Below the pieces are notes generated by a model. The model saw only the letters and a list, made by a program, of their open reading frames with translations, was not told the DNA's origin and did not search any database. A stretch of DNA of 64,000 bases from assembly GCA_973895155.1 (NCBI GenBank), contig OZ316897.1:7316001-7380000 (forward strand), given 5' to 3'. Below, piece by piece: positions 1 to 9,600 of the stretch. Positions within the stretch are counted from its first letter, which is position 1, and every line of letters starts with the position of its first letter. The DNA is from Marsupella aquatica (lineage: Eukaryota > Marchantiophyta). The translations under genes were made by a program, and so were the position numbers.

Positions 1-905
1 TGCCTGAATGCGAGAAAACCGGAGCATGACCCCACACATCGAAATAAATATACTCAAGTATAACTTTAGAATGATAAATGGCAGTTGGAAATGGAGTTCT
101 TGTTTTCTTGCCAATAATGCAATGATCACAAACAACTCAACTTGCACACTTGCAATCCTGGTAGGAGATGTCACTTGTGTAAGATTTCCAAACTTTTTTC
201 ACTCATGTGACCAAGCCGAGCATGCCATAAATTGATTTTCTCCTCTTGAGATGTGACCAAATTGACTTTGGCAAGAAGGGTGGTGCCTTCCAGGACATAA
301 AAGTTTCTTTTTTTCTTGCCAATAAGAACTTCATTTGATCCCTACGTGACTGTTAACACCCCATCAGTTGCACTCCATTGATAACCCTTCGCATCCATGT
401 AGCCAAGAGAAATCAAATTTTTACACATTTCTAGAATGTGTCTGACATTTGATAGAGTATAGTACTTGCCACCGGGTAGTTGAATCTTTACATATCCAAA
501 CCCTAAAACTTTGCAAGAATGATTATTTCCCATCAAAACAGATCCGTTGATAGGAGTCTAGGATGATAAAATTTCACGCATATAACACATGTGATACGAG
601 CAAGCCGAATCCAAGATCCATTGACAATCCTCAACTTGAGAAGCGGTACACAATGCAAATCCTTCACTATCCTCTTCTCGAACAACTACTTGGGCTGAAG
701 AACCAGCAACTTCCTTGAATGTGTCTTTGACGCGACAATCCTTCTTCATGTGACCCACTTTGTCATACTTCCAACACTTTATCTCACAAGTAGACTTGGA
801 TGGTGATTTAGATCGAGATCTAGATCTAGATCTAAACCTCCTCCTACCAAAAGATCGGTCCTGGAACCTTTCTTGCTCCATGGTGTCATGCCATCGGCCT
901 AGTCC
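1..905 (-). pseudogene. Ty1/copia-1 pol fragment: zinc knuckle, protease, GAG-pre-integrase, start of integrase
   Basis: Read right to left, this is the middle of a Ty1/copia polyprotein. An Arg/Ser-rich stretch is followed by a zinc knuckle CWKYDKVGHMKKDC (about 735-780), in which the second Cys of CCHC is Tyr. The protease site follows as WILDSACSYHM (Ala where the family has Gly). A GAG-pre-integrase domain carries CKNLISLGYMDAKG (about 390-440) and WHARLGHMSEK (about 205-240), and the integrase zinc finger ends in CDHCIIGKKTR (about 110-145). Stops and frame changes after the LGHM motif show it is dead. The integrase core and reverse transcriptase would lie left of the window. The N-terminal gag half lies at 4900-5551, separated by element A. 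Family identity is certain; exact breakpoints are not. Confidence 0.85.
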
Positions 906-931
906 TTTGGCTGATCTACGTCTAAGACGGA

Positions 932-1750
932 CACTTCCCTTGTTAGTATTTGGGTTCAGGCAAGGAGGGACGTGCGGAGTGCATATAATTCTCCTAGACT
1001 AGCGCTAAGTGTGCATACATTTACTTACAAGCACGCCTAGGTATACTTTATGTTCCATCGCCGAAACGTACCTTAGTCAACACGGGGTCGATCCCGGCTT
1101 ACGGAGCCTTTGTGTTACCGCCTTTGATCCGGATCCATTAGTACAAGTGCTCAACCCCGACTCGCAATCCCGTACCCGTAACCTGCACCCCGTGCATGCT
1201 TGGCATAACGTGTTCGGCCTGGCATTGATACTTGCATACGAGACTCATACATGCATTCATACATAAACATAAATCTTGATTTAGACGAAGGAATTGAGGG
1301 GAAAGAATTTCATTCATATATGATCATACACTTACGATTGGGTGACCCAACACCTCGTGAATGAACGGGCCCAAGGCCAAGGGGTATACACTACAACGGA
1401 GCCCGGCTCCGCACTTGCTCAGCGAGCTTAGTCATATACCCTCCCCTTGGCACTCCGGCACTTCATCGAGTTTGGGACTCCCCGCGCGTACCGCGAATGG
1501 CCAACTTCTGAGTCTAAAATCCCCCCCGGTGCCTCTACCGGGGGGCTGCTAAATACTAAGGGCTGAGGACCAGCCTGGCCTCGTGCCCAAATCTACGCTA
1601 ATATATCCTTGCTAAGCTGGTTACGGCTTGTTCTATTAGTCTAACCTATTCTACACAGGCTGGCTAGTGTGTTAGCACCGCTATCTTCTGGCAAGCACTT
1701 GTCCTAACAGCCTGTTGTAGCTACTCCTAGTTCTATTCTAATCCTAACTC
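932..1750. other. Non-coding left part of element A
   Basis: No gene is visible. The stretch around 950-1000 and 1390-1490 aligns by eye with 9665-9720 and 10090-10180 of element B (shared TTTGGG..CAAGGAGG and CCGCACTTGC.CA motifs, and GGGACTCCC near the end). It therefore probably represents the 3' non-coding or LTR-type portion of this family. Confidence 0.4.
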
Positions 1751-1754
1751 TCCG

Positions 1755-2855
1755 CTAATGCCTGGTGCGCTTGCCAGAGCCGTTCGAGTGGGAGCGGCCA
1801 TCCCGCTGCCTACGGAGTCTATCGTTGTCCATCTTGAGGAGTTGGACTTGGTCTAGCAGAGATTTGTTCTCTCGCTTCGCCGCATCCATCTCCTCAACTG
1901 CCTCCTGGCATGCCTCTTCTAGTTGCTGGGCGTTGCTCGTCAACTTGTCCACCATCTGGGTCTGCTTCTCGGCTTCGGTTTGAAGGCCGCGCTACTTCAG
2001 CCTATAGGGCGGCAATCTCCGTAGTGTCACACTGGGCCCGTTCTTTGGCCTCCTCCAGGTCTTTCTGCCAGATGACAATTTGATTCTTCAAACTGTCAAC
2101 CTGGGTCCGGAGCCGTGCAATCTTGGCCTCCTTCCCAGCTTTGGCCTGTTCGGCTAAGGCGGTAAGGGCGTGCGTATTTGTTAACAACTCATCGGCGGCT
2201 GCAACCTTGGGTCGTAGTTGCAGAATTGAAGCTTAGCCTTCTGAGTCTCAATTTTTCCCTTTAGGTACACAGACTCAACCCGGTACTGTTCTATCCTCTG
2301 AAGGGCCTCCAACTGGGCCCGACCTACCTTTACTGCGGTAACCAACTCCTGGTTGAAGAAGTAGGCTACCTTCCGGGCCATGAACTCCCCGGTATCCTGG
2401 GAAATCTGTTGGGAGAAATCTCCCAAAAGCCCGTTCAGAAATGTACCCGATACGAAGAGTTCTGGGTGGTCCAGGTTGTGCCCGTCCAAAGTTGGACAAG
2501 GGCAGATGTCAACCCTCGCGGGAGCCGGGGTAGTGACATCCAACCCTGGAGATGTAGTGTTGGAAGGGGCTGGAGTGTTCTCCTCCATCATCGTGCTATC
2601 CTCTAGAATAGCCACCGGTGGGTCTTCTGGACCCTCAGGCTGTGGCAAGGCCTCCACCGCCCTGACTTTTGCACTCAGCCCGGCCTGGTTGATTGCATCT
2701 AAGGTTGCAATCACTGCCTCATCCGGTACCTCCTCGGCCACGGCTACGGCTACTTGTGGAGGTGGGGTAGGTGAGGCCTGCGTGGCCGCCAGACTTTGGG
2801 CCTCGGGTTGAGGCCGTCTCTCCAAGGCCGGGAAGACCCACCTAGTCGGAACCAA
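1755..2855 (-). pseudogene. Element A C-terminal region: Pro/Ala-rich linker followed by long coiled coil
   Basis: The 2855 to 2181 segment starts with a Pro/Ala/Thr-rich linker and then a folded block with LFVSGTFLNGLLGDFSQQI and YFFNQELVTAVKVGRAQLEAL. From about 2330 leftward the protein is heptad-rich. It continues in neighbouring frames at 2187-2002 (LAEQAKAGKEAKIARLRTQV) and 1955-1755 (LEEACQEAVEEMDAAKRENK), ending in a basic tail. Successive frame changes near 2185 and 1975 break the reading frame. A similar coiled coil closes element B at 26721-26539. A structural, gag-like or DNA-binding role is inferred only from composition and position. There is no enzymatic motif. Confidence 0.5.
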
Positions 2856-2977
2856 CTTAGTTACGTTGGCCCGGGGAAGGGTTCATCGATCGAACCGAGC
2901 ATACCACTTGAGAATGATCTTGATGTGGCTCGCAAAATACCCCTTCCCGCCGATGTACAGCGCCTTCCTTTGTTGTT

Positions 2978-4365
2978 TCATCTCTTCATGGAACTTCTTA
3001 GCAAAGTATGATGCCCATTTCTTAGGCCAATAGTTCTCGACCTGGATAACTTGGGCAGCGGAGATCTTGCCCCGGGTTCCATCATGTGCAGGGCGTACCT
3101 CTGGAACTCCAGCCGCTCGGCTATCTCCGGGATGAGGCAGGTCCTCATCACAAACCCGTTGTCCACTGACCCCTTGGAGGGAAAACTCGAGGATTGGTAC
3201 TTGGCTCTTTTGCCCTCGGGAGCCCGTGATTCGACTTGTTGATCTCCCTCAGGTAGCCCGAAGATCATCTTGAGCCGCTCCTCTATGAGGGACATATTTC
3301 TCCCCCGTAGCCAAGTCTCCTGACGGACGTCATCATAATTCTTGATGAACTCCGTCATGCCCTCCCCGTAGTACCTACAGGTGTTCCAGGGGAGAGAGGC
3401 GAGGTGCTCAAACCCCTGAGTCTTCAAGCACACTGCATGTTTGGGGTGGAGGATGTTCTTATGCACGTTTTCCCCCATGCGGTGCATTGTTACCTTGGCC
3501 GCGGCTACCATGGCCATGATTAACTCGGATACAACTGCGGGTTCTTTCCTCTTCTTTCCCCGAGACCGGCTCCCGTGATGGCTCTGAGAGGGTGACATTT
3601 CCCCATCCTCTCGATCGGGTATGGGTAGTGCCATCGCTGTTAGTATTGGGGCCGGGGCGGCTACGGTCACCGTGTTGTCCATCGAAGCCGCTACTCGGGT
3701 ACGGGCCTGGGGAGGGGCAATGTAGTGCCGGCTCCCTGGGTGCGCGCTCCTCTGGGCTGCCTAGGCAGGGGTGGGGTAACCTCATCGTCGTCGCTGAGGT
3801 CCATAGCGTTGACGATGGATCGCACTTATATGGGCGGGGCGACCGGCGGTGGGGACCGGCTAGGCTAAGGCAGAGCCTGAGCCTGAGCCTGTGTTGGTGC
3901 AGGTACGGGCACGGGCACGGGCTCGGCTGGGCCGGCACCAGTGGTTGATGGTCTGGTTCCCATGAAGTTTTGCAGGTGCTGGTAGAGGTTTTTCGAAGCA
4001 AGTGTAGGCGGTCTTGTCGACAGGGTAGTGTTGAACTCGCTATTGATGATATCCTAGACCTGAGCGGGGATGTGGTCAAAGTGGTGCCGCTGTAAGTCGA
4101 TCGTGCCCAGGATAGTGAAGACTGCGTCCAAAAGCCAAAGCAATGCCTCCCAAAAGCCGATGTATTTGCCCCCATCGAAGAAGTACCCTGATATTTCTTC
4201 GGGTTGGTAAAGCTTGCTTTGGGACGGGTAATCAAAGTTAAGGAGGTAGTGGTGGCAGCGTGCTAGGCGGATGGCTCTCTGGTACTCACGTTTGATTTTG
4301 TATCGACGCGGGTTAGCGTATTTTAATGAGTTGGCCAAGTGTCCCCCAATAGACAGGAATTGCAT
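2978..4365 (-). pseudogene. Element A N-terminal region: plant retroelement ORF1-like domain
   Basis: Reading from 4365, the first block contains RLARCHHYLLNFDYP and GFWEALLWLLDAVFTI. After a stop near 4054 the same frame continues through a Pro-rich linker with two more stops and MDLSDDDE (about 3780-3805). A frame change near 3690 leads into 3682-2978, which has a basic SRGKKRKEP stretch and then FIKNYDDVRQETWLRGRNM, SLIEERLKMIFGLPEG and SFPSKGSVDNGF. The pattern (F-x-N, then L-R-G, then I-x-x-x-L-x-x-I-F-G-L-P) matches plant mobile/ORF1 domains in layout, as I remember them. The decayed counterpart in element B reads SLMEYRLAQIFCLPTG. It is interrupted by at least three stops and one frameshift, so not functional. 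Confidence 0.5.
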
Positions 4366-4380
4366 CCAGAATCATATGGC

Positions 4381-4880
4381 AAAACTGGAAAGGATCGTGT
4401 GCGACATTCAGAGGCGATAGAAGGCGACTAAGGATGGGCGAGAGAACTTGGATCAAAGCTTGCGCATGTACTGAAGAACTGGTGCACTACAAAGGATCGG
4501 CCCCCTTTTATACCCTGAGAGCTTGTTCGTCGCCCAACGCCTCCTCGTCGCTTATAGGCCAAGCCTTTCATGCTTGCAGTGTGCCGGCCACTCCGCCAGT
4601 CCGGGTCAGCGCGTGTCAGTAGCCGCATTCCAGAGTTCGTTATACGGACCCAAGGGGGGTCCATTGCACGCTCGCAACCCGGGCGTGCGAATGGCGACTC
4701 GCCGCCAGCCCGAACACAAATGCCCCTTATTGACTAATGATTTCCTACTCATAATGGCTACCTAAATACTATTGTTACGCCAATAATGATGGCCTAAGAT
4801 ACCCCTAACGCGCGTGCTAGGCATGGTTAGGCCGAATCACTCATTACCCGCCATACCGGCGGCGTCACACATGGGAAGTG
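4381..4880. other. Non-coding right part of element A
   Basis: No supported gene. Short GC-rich stretches with inverted pieces (for example around 4795-4880) are present, but no direct repeat matching the left end of element A was found by eye. Confidence 0.35.
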
Positions 4881-4899
4881 GGTTAAACCTTTTATTTTC

Positions 4900-5551
4900 A
4901 TGAAATGGCTCCCTTGCCTTGCCTCTTTCTACCAACAGTGCTGTTGATGATGAGGTTGAGGTAGGATGAGCTGAAGAAACCAGCTTAGACTACATGTCAT
5001 CGGTCAACAGGGCACTCACCACATCATTGTAGGATATAGTTATTTTATCACGGAATAGAAGAACTCAAGACAAAGACTGGTACGAAGGTGGTAGTGAGCT
5101 CAAGAGTTGTAAGGCTTTCTTTTCTTCGCTCAAATGCTCCCCCAAATTCTCAAGGTCAACCACAAGATCATTAAACTGATCGATATGATCTTGAATCTTG
5201 ACTCCATCAGCCATTTTGAATTGCATGAGCTTCAGGCTTGCATACATTCAATTTGACATCTCTTTCTTGTAGCAATTGTTGCGTAATGCTCGAAACAAGT
5301 CTATCACCGTTTGTGTTGATTTTTCCTCAAGCTGCTTCTTCACATTGTTTTTCAGGTACATGCCAACAATGCTTACCGCTTGATCCCGAAGATCATGCCA
5401 ATCATCATCTTCCATCTCCTTGGGTTGAGATCTTAGTACCTTGCCTAGGCCCATCGCCCTAAGTGCTGTTACATTCCCACATTGTATAGTCCATTCAACC
5501 ATTAAATTTTTCCACCTCAAACCTTTGACCTCCAATCCTAGTAGTCGTCAT
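4900..5551 (-). pseudogene. Ty1/copia-1 gag N-terminal half (UBN2-type gag)
   Basis: The ATG at 5551-5549 opens with MTTTRIGGQRFEVEKFNG, the classic copia gag start. It is followed after a stop by MDYTMWECNST and, in a shifted frame, by WHDLRDQAVSIVGMYLKNNV. The typical later block VDLENLGEHLSEEKKALQLL, then SSLPPSYQSLS, lies at about 5145-5065. After a further stop come DKITISYNDVVSALLTDDM and a Lys/Arg-rich tail. Gag normally forms the particle that packages element RNA. The frame is interrupted by at least three stops or frame changes. The protein would have continued into the Arg/Ser-rich segment at 881; element A now separates the two halves. Confidence 0.85.
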
Positions 5552-5650
5552 TGCTGGAATGCCAAATATAGTGTGGATTCGCCTTCCGCAAGAAATAAAC
5601 ATCAAACGCTCAGATGTGGGATGTGAAAATAAGGCCAAAAATGAAAGTTG
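5552..5650 (-). other. Copia-1 5' leader, right-hand part interrupted
   Basis: This is leader sequence immediately upstream of the copia-1 gag ATG. It resumes after 9316, on the other side of the gene-capturing LTR element, so that element inserted into the copia leader. The pentamer AGTTG at 5646-5650 is the left copy of its target duplication. Confidence 0.6.
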
Positions 5651-5793
5651 TGTTGTAACTCATACCTGAGTTAAGTCTACCTTTGGGATAACTACCTATG
5701 TAACTACCCTAACTACTTAGGCCGTAGCCACATGTACATATCCTACCAAGAGTAAAGATGGAACCAACTCTTTGTCTCATTAATCCCACAACA
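5651..5793 (+). repeat. 5' LTR of gene-capturing element (143 bp)
   Basis: It begins TGTTGTAACTCATACC and ends ATCCCACAACA, with TG/CA termini. It matches the 3' LTR base for base as far as I can compare by eye. Confidence 0.9.
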
Positions 5794-5812
5794 CGTTATC
5801 AGCACGAGCCTG
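5794..5812 (+). promoter_or_regulatory. Primer-binding-site-like sequence
   Basis: CGTTATCAGCACGAGCC directly follows the 5' LTR. The TATCAG core resembles the initiator-Met tRNA primer site of copia elements, and the CGTTATCAGCACGA form is one I have seen after plant copia LTRs. The exact primer tRNA is not established. Confidence 0.5.
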
Positions 5813-6300
5813 AGACTGGCTGAACTTTTTTAGGCCATGACTGATTCACTCTAAGACGAAGAAAGAAGGGAAAGACGTGATTCGAATGTGCCAAAGTTTT
5901 TTTTGCGAGAGCTGCTTGAAGCGCTGCACGAGCAACTTTTCTTTGGGAGAAAGGCCAAGGAAGAATTGATCCCGGCTATGGTGAATTGAATATCAAGGCG
6001 CCATCTTATTCTTAAACTACATCTTTGATTGATAAGATTTCTAGCGAGCACCAGCTCACTGACGGCTGGTCGTGAGCGCACAACAGATTGGAGTACGACA
6101 ACCTACTCTGTTTCCTGTGTTTGCTTCCAGTTCTACTCGAGTCTGCCGCTGGAGGCATTCAAAATGGACGAAGCAGTAACAGGATGTTGTGATTTCTTTC
6201 CCGACACTACGCTTTCCCAACACTATGCTGACAGAAAAGCAGCATTCCCCTCCAGGGTGAAAAGGATAAGAAGAGCAAGACGACAGCAATAGAGAGAAGA
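5813..6300 (+). other. Interior of gene-capturing element, coding-like shreds
   Basis: From 5835 a broken frame reads RDSNVPKFFLRELLEALHEQ and FFGRKAKEELIPAMVN, interrupted by a stop near its start and another soon after. I do not recognise it; it could be a third captured fragment or residual gag. The remainder shows no supported gene. Confidence 0.3.
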
Positions 6301-6301
6301 C

Positions 6302-6508
6302 GATCAAAAAGCAGAAAGAAGAATTCAATTAGGACATCGCGACCTCATAGGGACAGGCCTCGCTCGATAGCCAATGATAGCCGCACGGGATGCAGCTATC
6401 TTGGAGCGAAATTCGGCTATCACGGAGAGAATAGCTGCATATGAGGAGAGAGACACTGCCCTTCTGCTACGTGACGTAGCTTACGCTTAAGAATGGTTCA
6501 AATTATAG
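6302..6508 (+). pseudogene. Captured BBR/BPC (BASIC PENTACYSTEINE, GAGA-binding) N-terminal fragment
   Basis: The frame through 6374 reads PMIAARDAAILERNSAITER, then IAAYEERDTALLLRDVAYA, a stop, and EWFKL. It is preceded by GHRDLIGTG and one stop. The alternating A-x-R-D-x-A-x-x-E-R-N pattern is the alanine-zipper coiled coil of BBR/BPC proteins, plant-only factors that bind GAGA repeats. Only about 45 codons are present. The DNA-binding C-terminal domain with its five cysteines is absent, so the fragment cannot be a functional factor. It lies sense to the retroelement and about 80 bp from the ABCG fragment, which is antisense. The two genes are unrelated, so the interior is a patchwork. Confidence 0.65.
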
Positions 6509-6589
6509 ATACTTGAGCAGTAATGGCCCAAATCGTACTAGTTGTGATTTTGAAGCTGTATGCTAGAGAAAGATTGACATGTAATTTAC

Positions 6590-7159
6590 CTCAAGACCAA
6601 GCTGCGTGATTAGAGCCTGGACATGGTCAGCTTTCTCGGAGTGCGAAAGCTTCGTGGGGAGGCGCACCTCAGCAGCGAACATGAAGGTCTCAGTAACTGT
6701 TAGAAAGGGGAAGAGAAGGTCTTCCTGCATCACGTACGCGCTGTTGAGCTTGATATAGCTGCCGGTCATTTGCTGCCCATCCAGCCGCACTGTCTCGCCC
6801 AGACTCCGTTGCTCAATGCGGCCGGCCAGAGCGTCCAGGAAGGTGGACTTGCCAGCACCGCTCGGTCCCATGATTCCCGTCAATTGGCCTCTGATAGCCT
6901 TTCCCAAAATCCCTTGCAGAAGGTCGACGGGATAGGACTCCCATTTTCCGTCGATCTTCTCCTGCTTGACGACAGTGTACGTGAGATCTTCGAACTCGAG
7001 GCCCAATTCAGCGGTAAATCTCGTCGGCTCTGCACCTTGAATGGCATCAGCATTTGGTACTCCAAAATTGAGTTCTTTGTAGCCGCTACGGGACGGCACC
7101 TTGTTGATGTCCTCCAGGACAGTTTTCAGCGTCTTCCTGCCATCCTGCCGATGATTCAT
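6590..7159 (-). pseudogene. Captured ABCG half-transporter first coding exon
   Basis: The ATG at 7159-7157 opens a 190-codon frame. Residues about 50-60 read LGLEFEDLTYTV, the typical ABCG lead-in. Walker A is GIMGPSGAGKSTFLDALAGR (about residues 95-114). The Q-loop region is SAYVMQEDLLFPFLTVTET (about 139-157). The frame runs open to QLGLE at 6590. It then meets GTAAAT, a good splice donor, and becomes nonsense, exactly where ABCG proteins would continue to the ABC signature and Walker B. The signature, Walker B and membrane domain are absent. It would encode an ATP-binding stub. It is antisense to the LTR element; the retained donor shows capture of unspliced sequence. Confidence 0.85.
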
Positions 7160-7600
7160 ATTTCAAAGTGCTCAATCGGATCCGAAGCAAAACAAAAAAA
7201 AAATGCTGCCAAGATGCTTCGATCCTGAAGACCTTCCAAAAATGCCTTACGGTGTCATTCCACAAATTGTCGAGTCTGAGATCAAATAGTTTGTGGCAAC
7301 AACATCAGAGACTTAAATTAACAGGCGCAAAATGTTTTGGTTTCGGGGGCCAAGTGAGGCACACTGAGCGTTTGCCGAGATGATACGTGGTTATACTGAC
7401 GCGTCTGCACGAGTTCCACATTTGAAGTATATAATACGGTTGTATTTTGTAAGTTCACGGAGATCCGCGTTTTGGAACGAGTCATCAGACCTCCTATTTC
7501 CAGTCCGTGAAGGCGACCTCATACGGAAGATTGATTCATAAGGAACACCCATACGCCTAATTACCAATTGAAAAAGATAGGAGGAGAGAAGACGCTACAG
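7160..7600 (-). other. Upstream sequence captured with ABCG exon (probable 5' flank)
   Basis: No ORF is supported. It lies directly 5' of the ABCG start codon in the minus direction and includes a T-rich tract (A-run on plus at 7192-7202), so it may be original 5' UTR, intron or promoter of the donor gene. Confidence 0.35.
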
Positions 7601-7766
7601 AAATCGAACGCAGATCGTGAGCAAGGCAGGCAGCATCACGAACATATAAAGATAGACAGTCCATGATCGAACGCGAAGGGAGAAACTGAAAACTTTGAAG
7701 GAAAGAATGCGAGACATAGGAGAGAAACAATAAGCACCGAAACCAAGGAGGATAAATCCAAGAACA

Positions 7767-8081
7767 TTGAAGGAAGCACAAACCCGAAAAAGCAAAGAGA
7801 GAACCCTGAAGAACGATGAGGCGAGACCGAAACTGATCGAGCCAAAGAGAGAACGTGAGGAACGCCAGGAGAGAGAAGGACGTCCAATGCAGACGGAGAT
7901 CGTGGTACAAGCTAAAGACGAGACGCTGGGCAAAGGAGGCAAACAAAGAGAAGCCATCAAACCAAAGGAAAGTCCTCCACCTTTTCTTCTAAGAAGACCA
8001 TTTTACACTAAGGAATGGAGAACTAAAGAACAAAGAGACTTTCTCTTCAAAAGGAAAGAAAAACCAAACAACAAAGCATGA
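7767..8081 (+). CDS. Lys/Arg/Glu-rich ORF of unknown origin in gene-capturing element
   Basis: A 104-codon frame is rich in K, R, E and Q (for example PKREREERQEREGRP) and ends in a Phe/Lys-rich tail. It lies in a purine-rich stretch (7560-8100) that gives long open frames on both strands, so the openness alone is weak evidence. I do not recognise a domain. It could be a third captured fragment, a charged retroelement leader peptide, or chance. Confidence 0.2.
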   Translation: MKEAQTRKSKERTLKNDEARPKLIEPKREREERQEREGRPMQTEIVVQAKDETLGKGGKQREAIKPKESPPPFLLRRPFYTKEWRTKEQRDFLFKRKEKPNNKA

Positions 8082-8099
8082 AGTAAGGACATAAAGAAA

Positions 8100-9168
8100 G
8101 AAGCTAAAGTACAGAACCTACATGGCGACAAATGATGATTACTTCCACCAATTAATTTCATAAATTCAGGGGGAGATATTTTCCCAGGGGTGCCTACTAC
8201 ACATAAAAGCCCTGTGCCTACTGCACATGGAAGCAAATGGGTGACTACTACACAGCCAGCCAGAAAGGAAAAATATTTGACAAATTGAGGGGGAGACCTC
8301 AAGCAAGACTTGCAAGATGTGCCTACTGCACAAGTGCTTTTCACAACAATCAATATTCAAAAATGGAACTACATTCCATGAGTTAGAAGCATATGGCCAA
8401 ATTATGAAAAATGCATTAAATCACCAATATTGGATGACATGTCATGACGACTAAAATTGGAAATATCAAAGACCCCACATCATATCATAATAAGGTATCA
8501 TATGATCATATGAAGTATGGTATCACATTACAAGGTACTATCAGGTGAGGTATGACTTGGTAAGGCACCATGACAGATGGTACGCTATACCTTGATAGGA
8601 AATCCCTATGATATATGAGACCTAGGATTGGACACTCCAAACGATTCCAAGGCCAACGGATTTCAATCAACCATATCATCTTCATTATGAACTAATACCT
8701 TGTTTTTTCCTTGCATGTAATCAATGACCATTGAGGAATCTTCATTGCCTGATCGGGAAGAGACGCAAGACACAAAACAGCATCAACTTTGCTAACACCA
8801 ACCAAGGAGGATCTTCAACAAGCCTATAGTGTTGACAAACACCTTAAGAGACTTTGTAAAAATTACACATACACTATATGCTTAAACCCAATTATGTTAC
8901 ACCCATTGGGATGGTAATACTCTTTCCTCCCACAAAGAAAGTAGGGGAGGTTTTAATGAGGTTACATCCCCCACTTACACTTTACCATGCAACATGAATT
9001 ATAAGACATCTATTAGGAGAAGTTTGACATTCATTTATAGTAGACTTGAGATGGCTACACCATTTATAAAATAGTCTAGACATAAACAAAACCTATTGTA
9101 TACCACTGAGTATGCCCAAAGTAGACTCTTGATTGTAACATTTAAACCCCAATGTTACAAAGGGGGAG
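8100..9168 (+). other. 3' non-coding interior of gene-capturing element with repeated purine tracts
   Basis: No gene is visible. The motif (T)(C/G)AGGGGGAGA occurs near 8168-8178 and 8288-8298. GTGCCTACT(A/G)CACA occurs around 8189-8202, 8217-8229 and 8320-8332. The final tract AAAGGGGGAG at 9159-9168 directly abuts the 3' LTR and is the functional polypurine tract by position. Confidence 0.5.
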
Positions 9169-9311
9169 TGTTGTAACTCATACCTGAGTTAAGTCTACCT
9201 TTGGGATAACTACCTATGTAACTACCCTAACTACTTAGGCCGTAGCCACATGTACATATCCTACCAAGAGTAAAGATGGAACCAACTCTTTGTCTCATTA
9301 ATCCCACAACA
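9169..9311 (+). repeat. 3' LTR of gene-capturing element (143 bp)
   Basis: Same 143 bp as 5651-5793, followed by the target duplication AGTTG at 9312-9316. Confidence 0.9.
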
Positions 9312-9316
9312 AGTTG

Positions 9317-9600
9317 GTGAATTTTGAAATTGATCACTCTTGTGTGTAGCACACAAGGTAACGCTCCAAATTCTGAAAATGGTTTGTCAAATGGACTCTC
9401 AAGTGCCGAGAATTTTTACTCCGGTCGGAGGGGGGTAAAAGATGAAATAATTACCCCTCTAGGGAATCTATTATGCCAAAGATTCTACTAGGATACTTTT
9501 TCAAAATTGAACGCACCAATACTTGCCTACCAACTCTCAAAACGGTGAAAAATCAAGGGAGAAACAAATAGGTGAAAGTGACTTATATTAACTTATCCGC
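9317..9600 (-). other. Copia-1 leader or LTR sequence continued
   Basis: This resumes the DNA interrupted at 5650. It has no ORF. It should hold the copia-1 leader and possibly part of its 5' LTR, but I could not identify an LTR boundary. Confidence 0.35.

Larger units (their letters stand above)
932..4880 (-). mobile_element. Element A: decayed gag-like coiled-coil retroelement derivative inserted in copia-1 gag
   Basis: This block separates the two halves of the copia-1 gag gene and is therefore an insertion. Its coding remains lie on the minus strand (4380 to 1755), with about 0.8 kb non-coding DNA on the left and 0.5 kb on the right. No reverse transcriptase, integrase or transposase is visible. 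A diverged relative (element B) lies at 9600-29100 and shares the order: N-terminal block, MSLIE...IFGLPEG block, Pro/Ala-rich linker, coiled coil. The arrangement resembles plant retroelement ORF1/gag proteins of the ATHILA or putative plant transposon type; this is inferred from motif layout. Ends are approximate: the octamer CACTTCCC at 932-939 is inverted at 4873-4880 but may be chance, and I found no LTR pair or convincing target duplication. Confidence 0.55.
5651..9311 (+). mobile_element. Small LTR retrotransposon carrying captured host-gene fragments
   Basis: Two 143-bp direct repeats, 5651-5793 and 9169-9311, appear identical by eye, start TGTTGTAACT and end CCCACAACA. They are flanked by the same pentamer AGTTG (5646-5650 and 9312-9316). 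A tRNA-primer-like site follows the left repeat and a purine tract precedes the right one, which sets plus orientation. The 3.4-kb interior has no gag, protease, integrase or RT that I can recognise, so the element is non-autonomous. Instead it holds a BBR/BPC transcription factor fragment (+) and an ABCG transporter exon (-). Identical LTRs mean a recent insertion. Mobilisation must have used proteins from another LTR element. Confidence 0.9.

Noticed and set aside
3459-4235. 258-codon minus-strand ORF in element A
   Set aside because: Pro/Ser/Arg-rich off-frame shadow of the real broken frame, which shares motifs with element B.
932-4880. Element A as a DNA transposon with 8-bp inverted ends (CACTTCCC)
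   Set aside because: Eight bases can match by chance, there is no target duplication, and element B shows no such ends.
7557-7960. Long minus-strand ORFs opposite the purine-rich stretch
   Set aside because: Ser/Leu/Phe-rich frames are the expected by-product of a purine-rich opposite strand.
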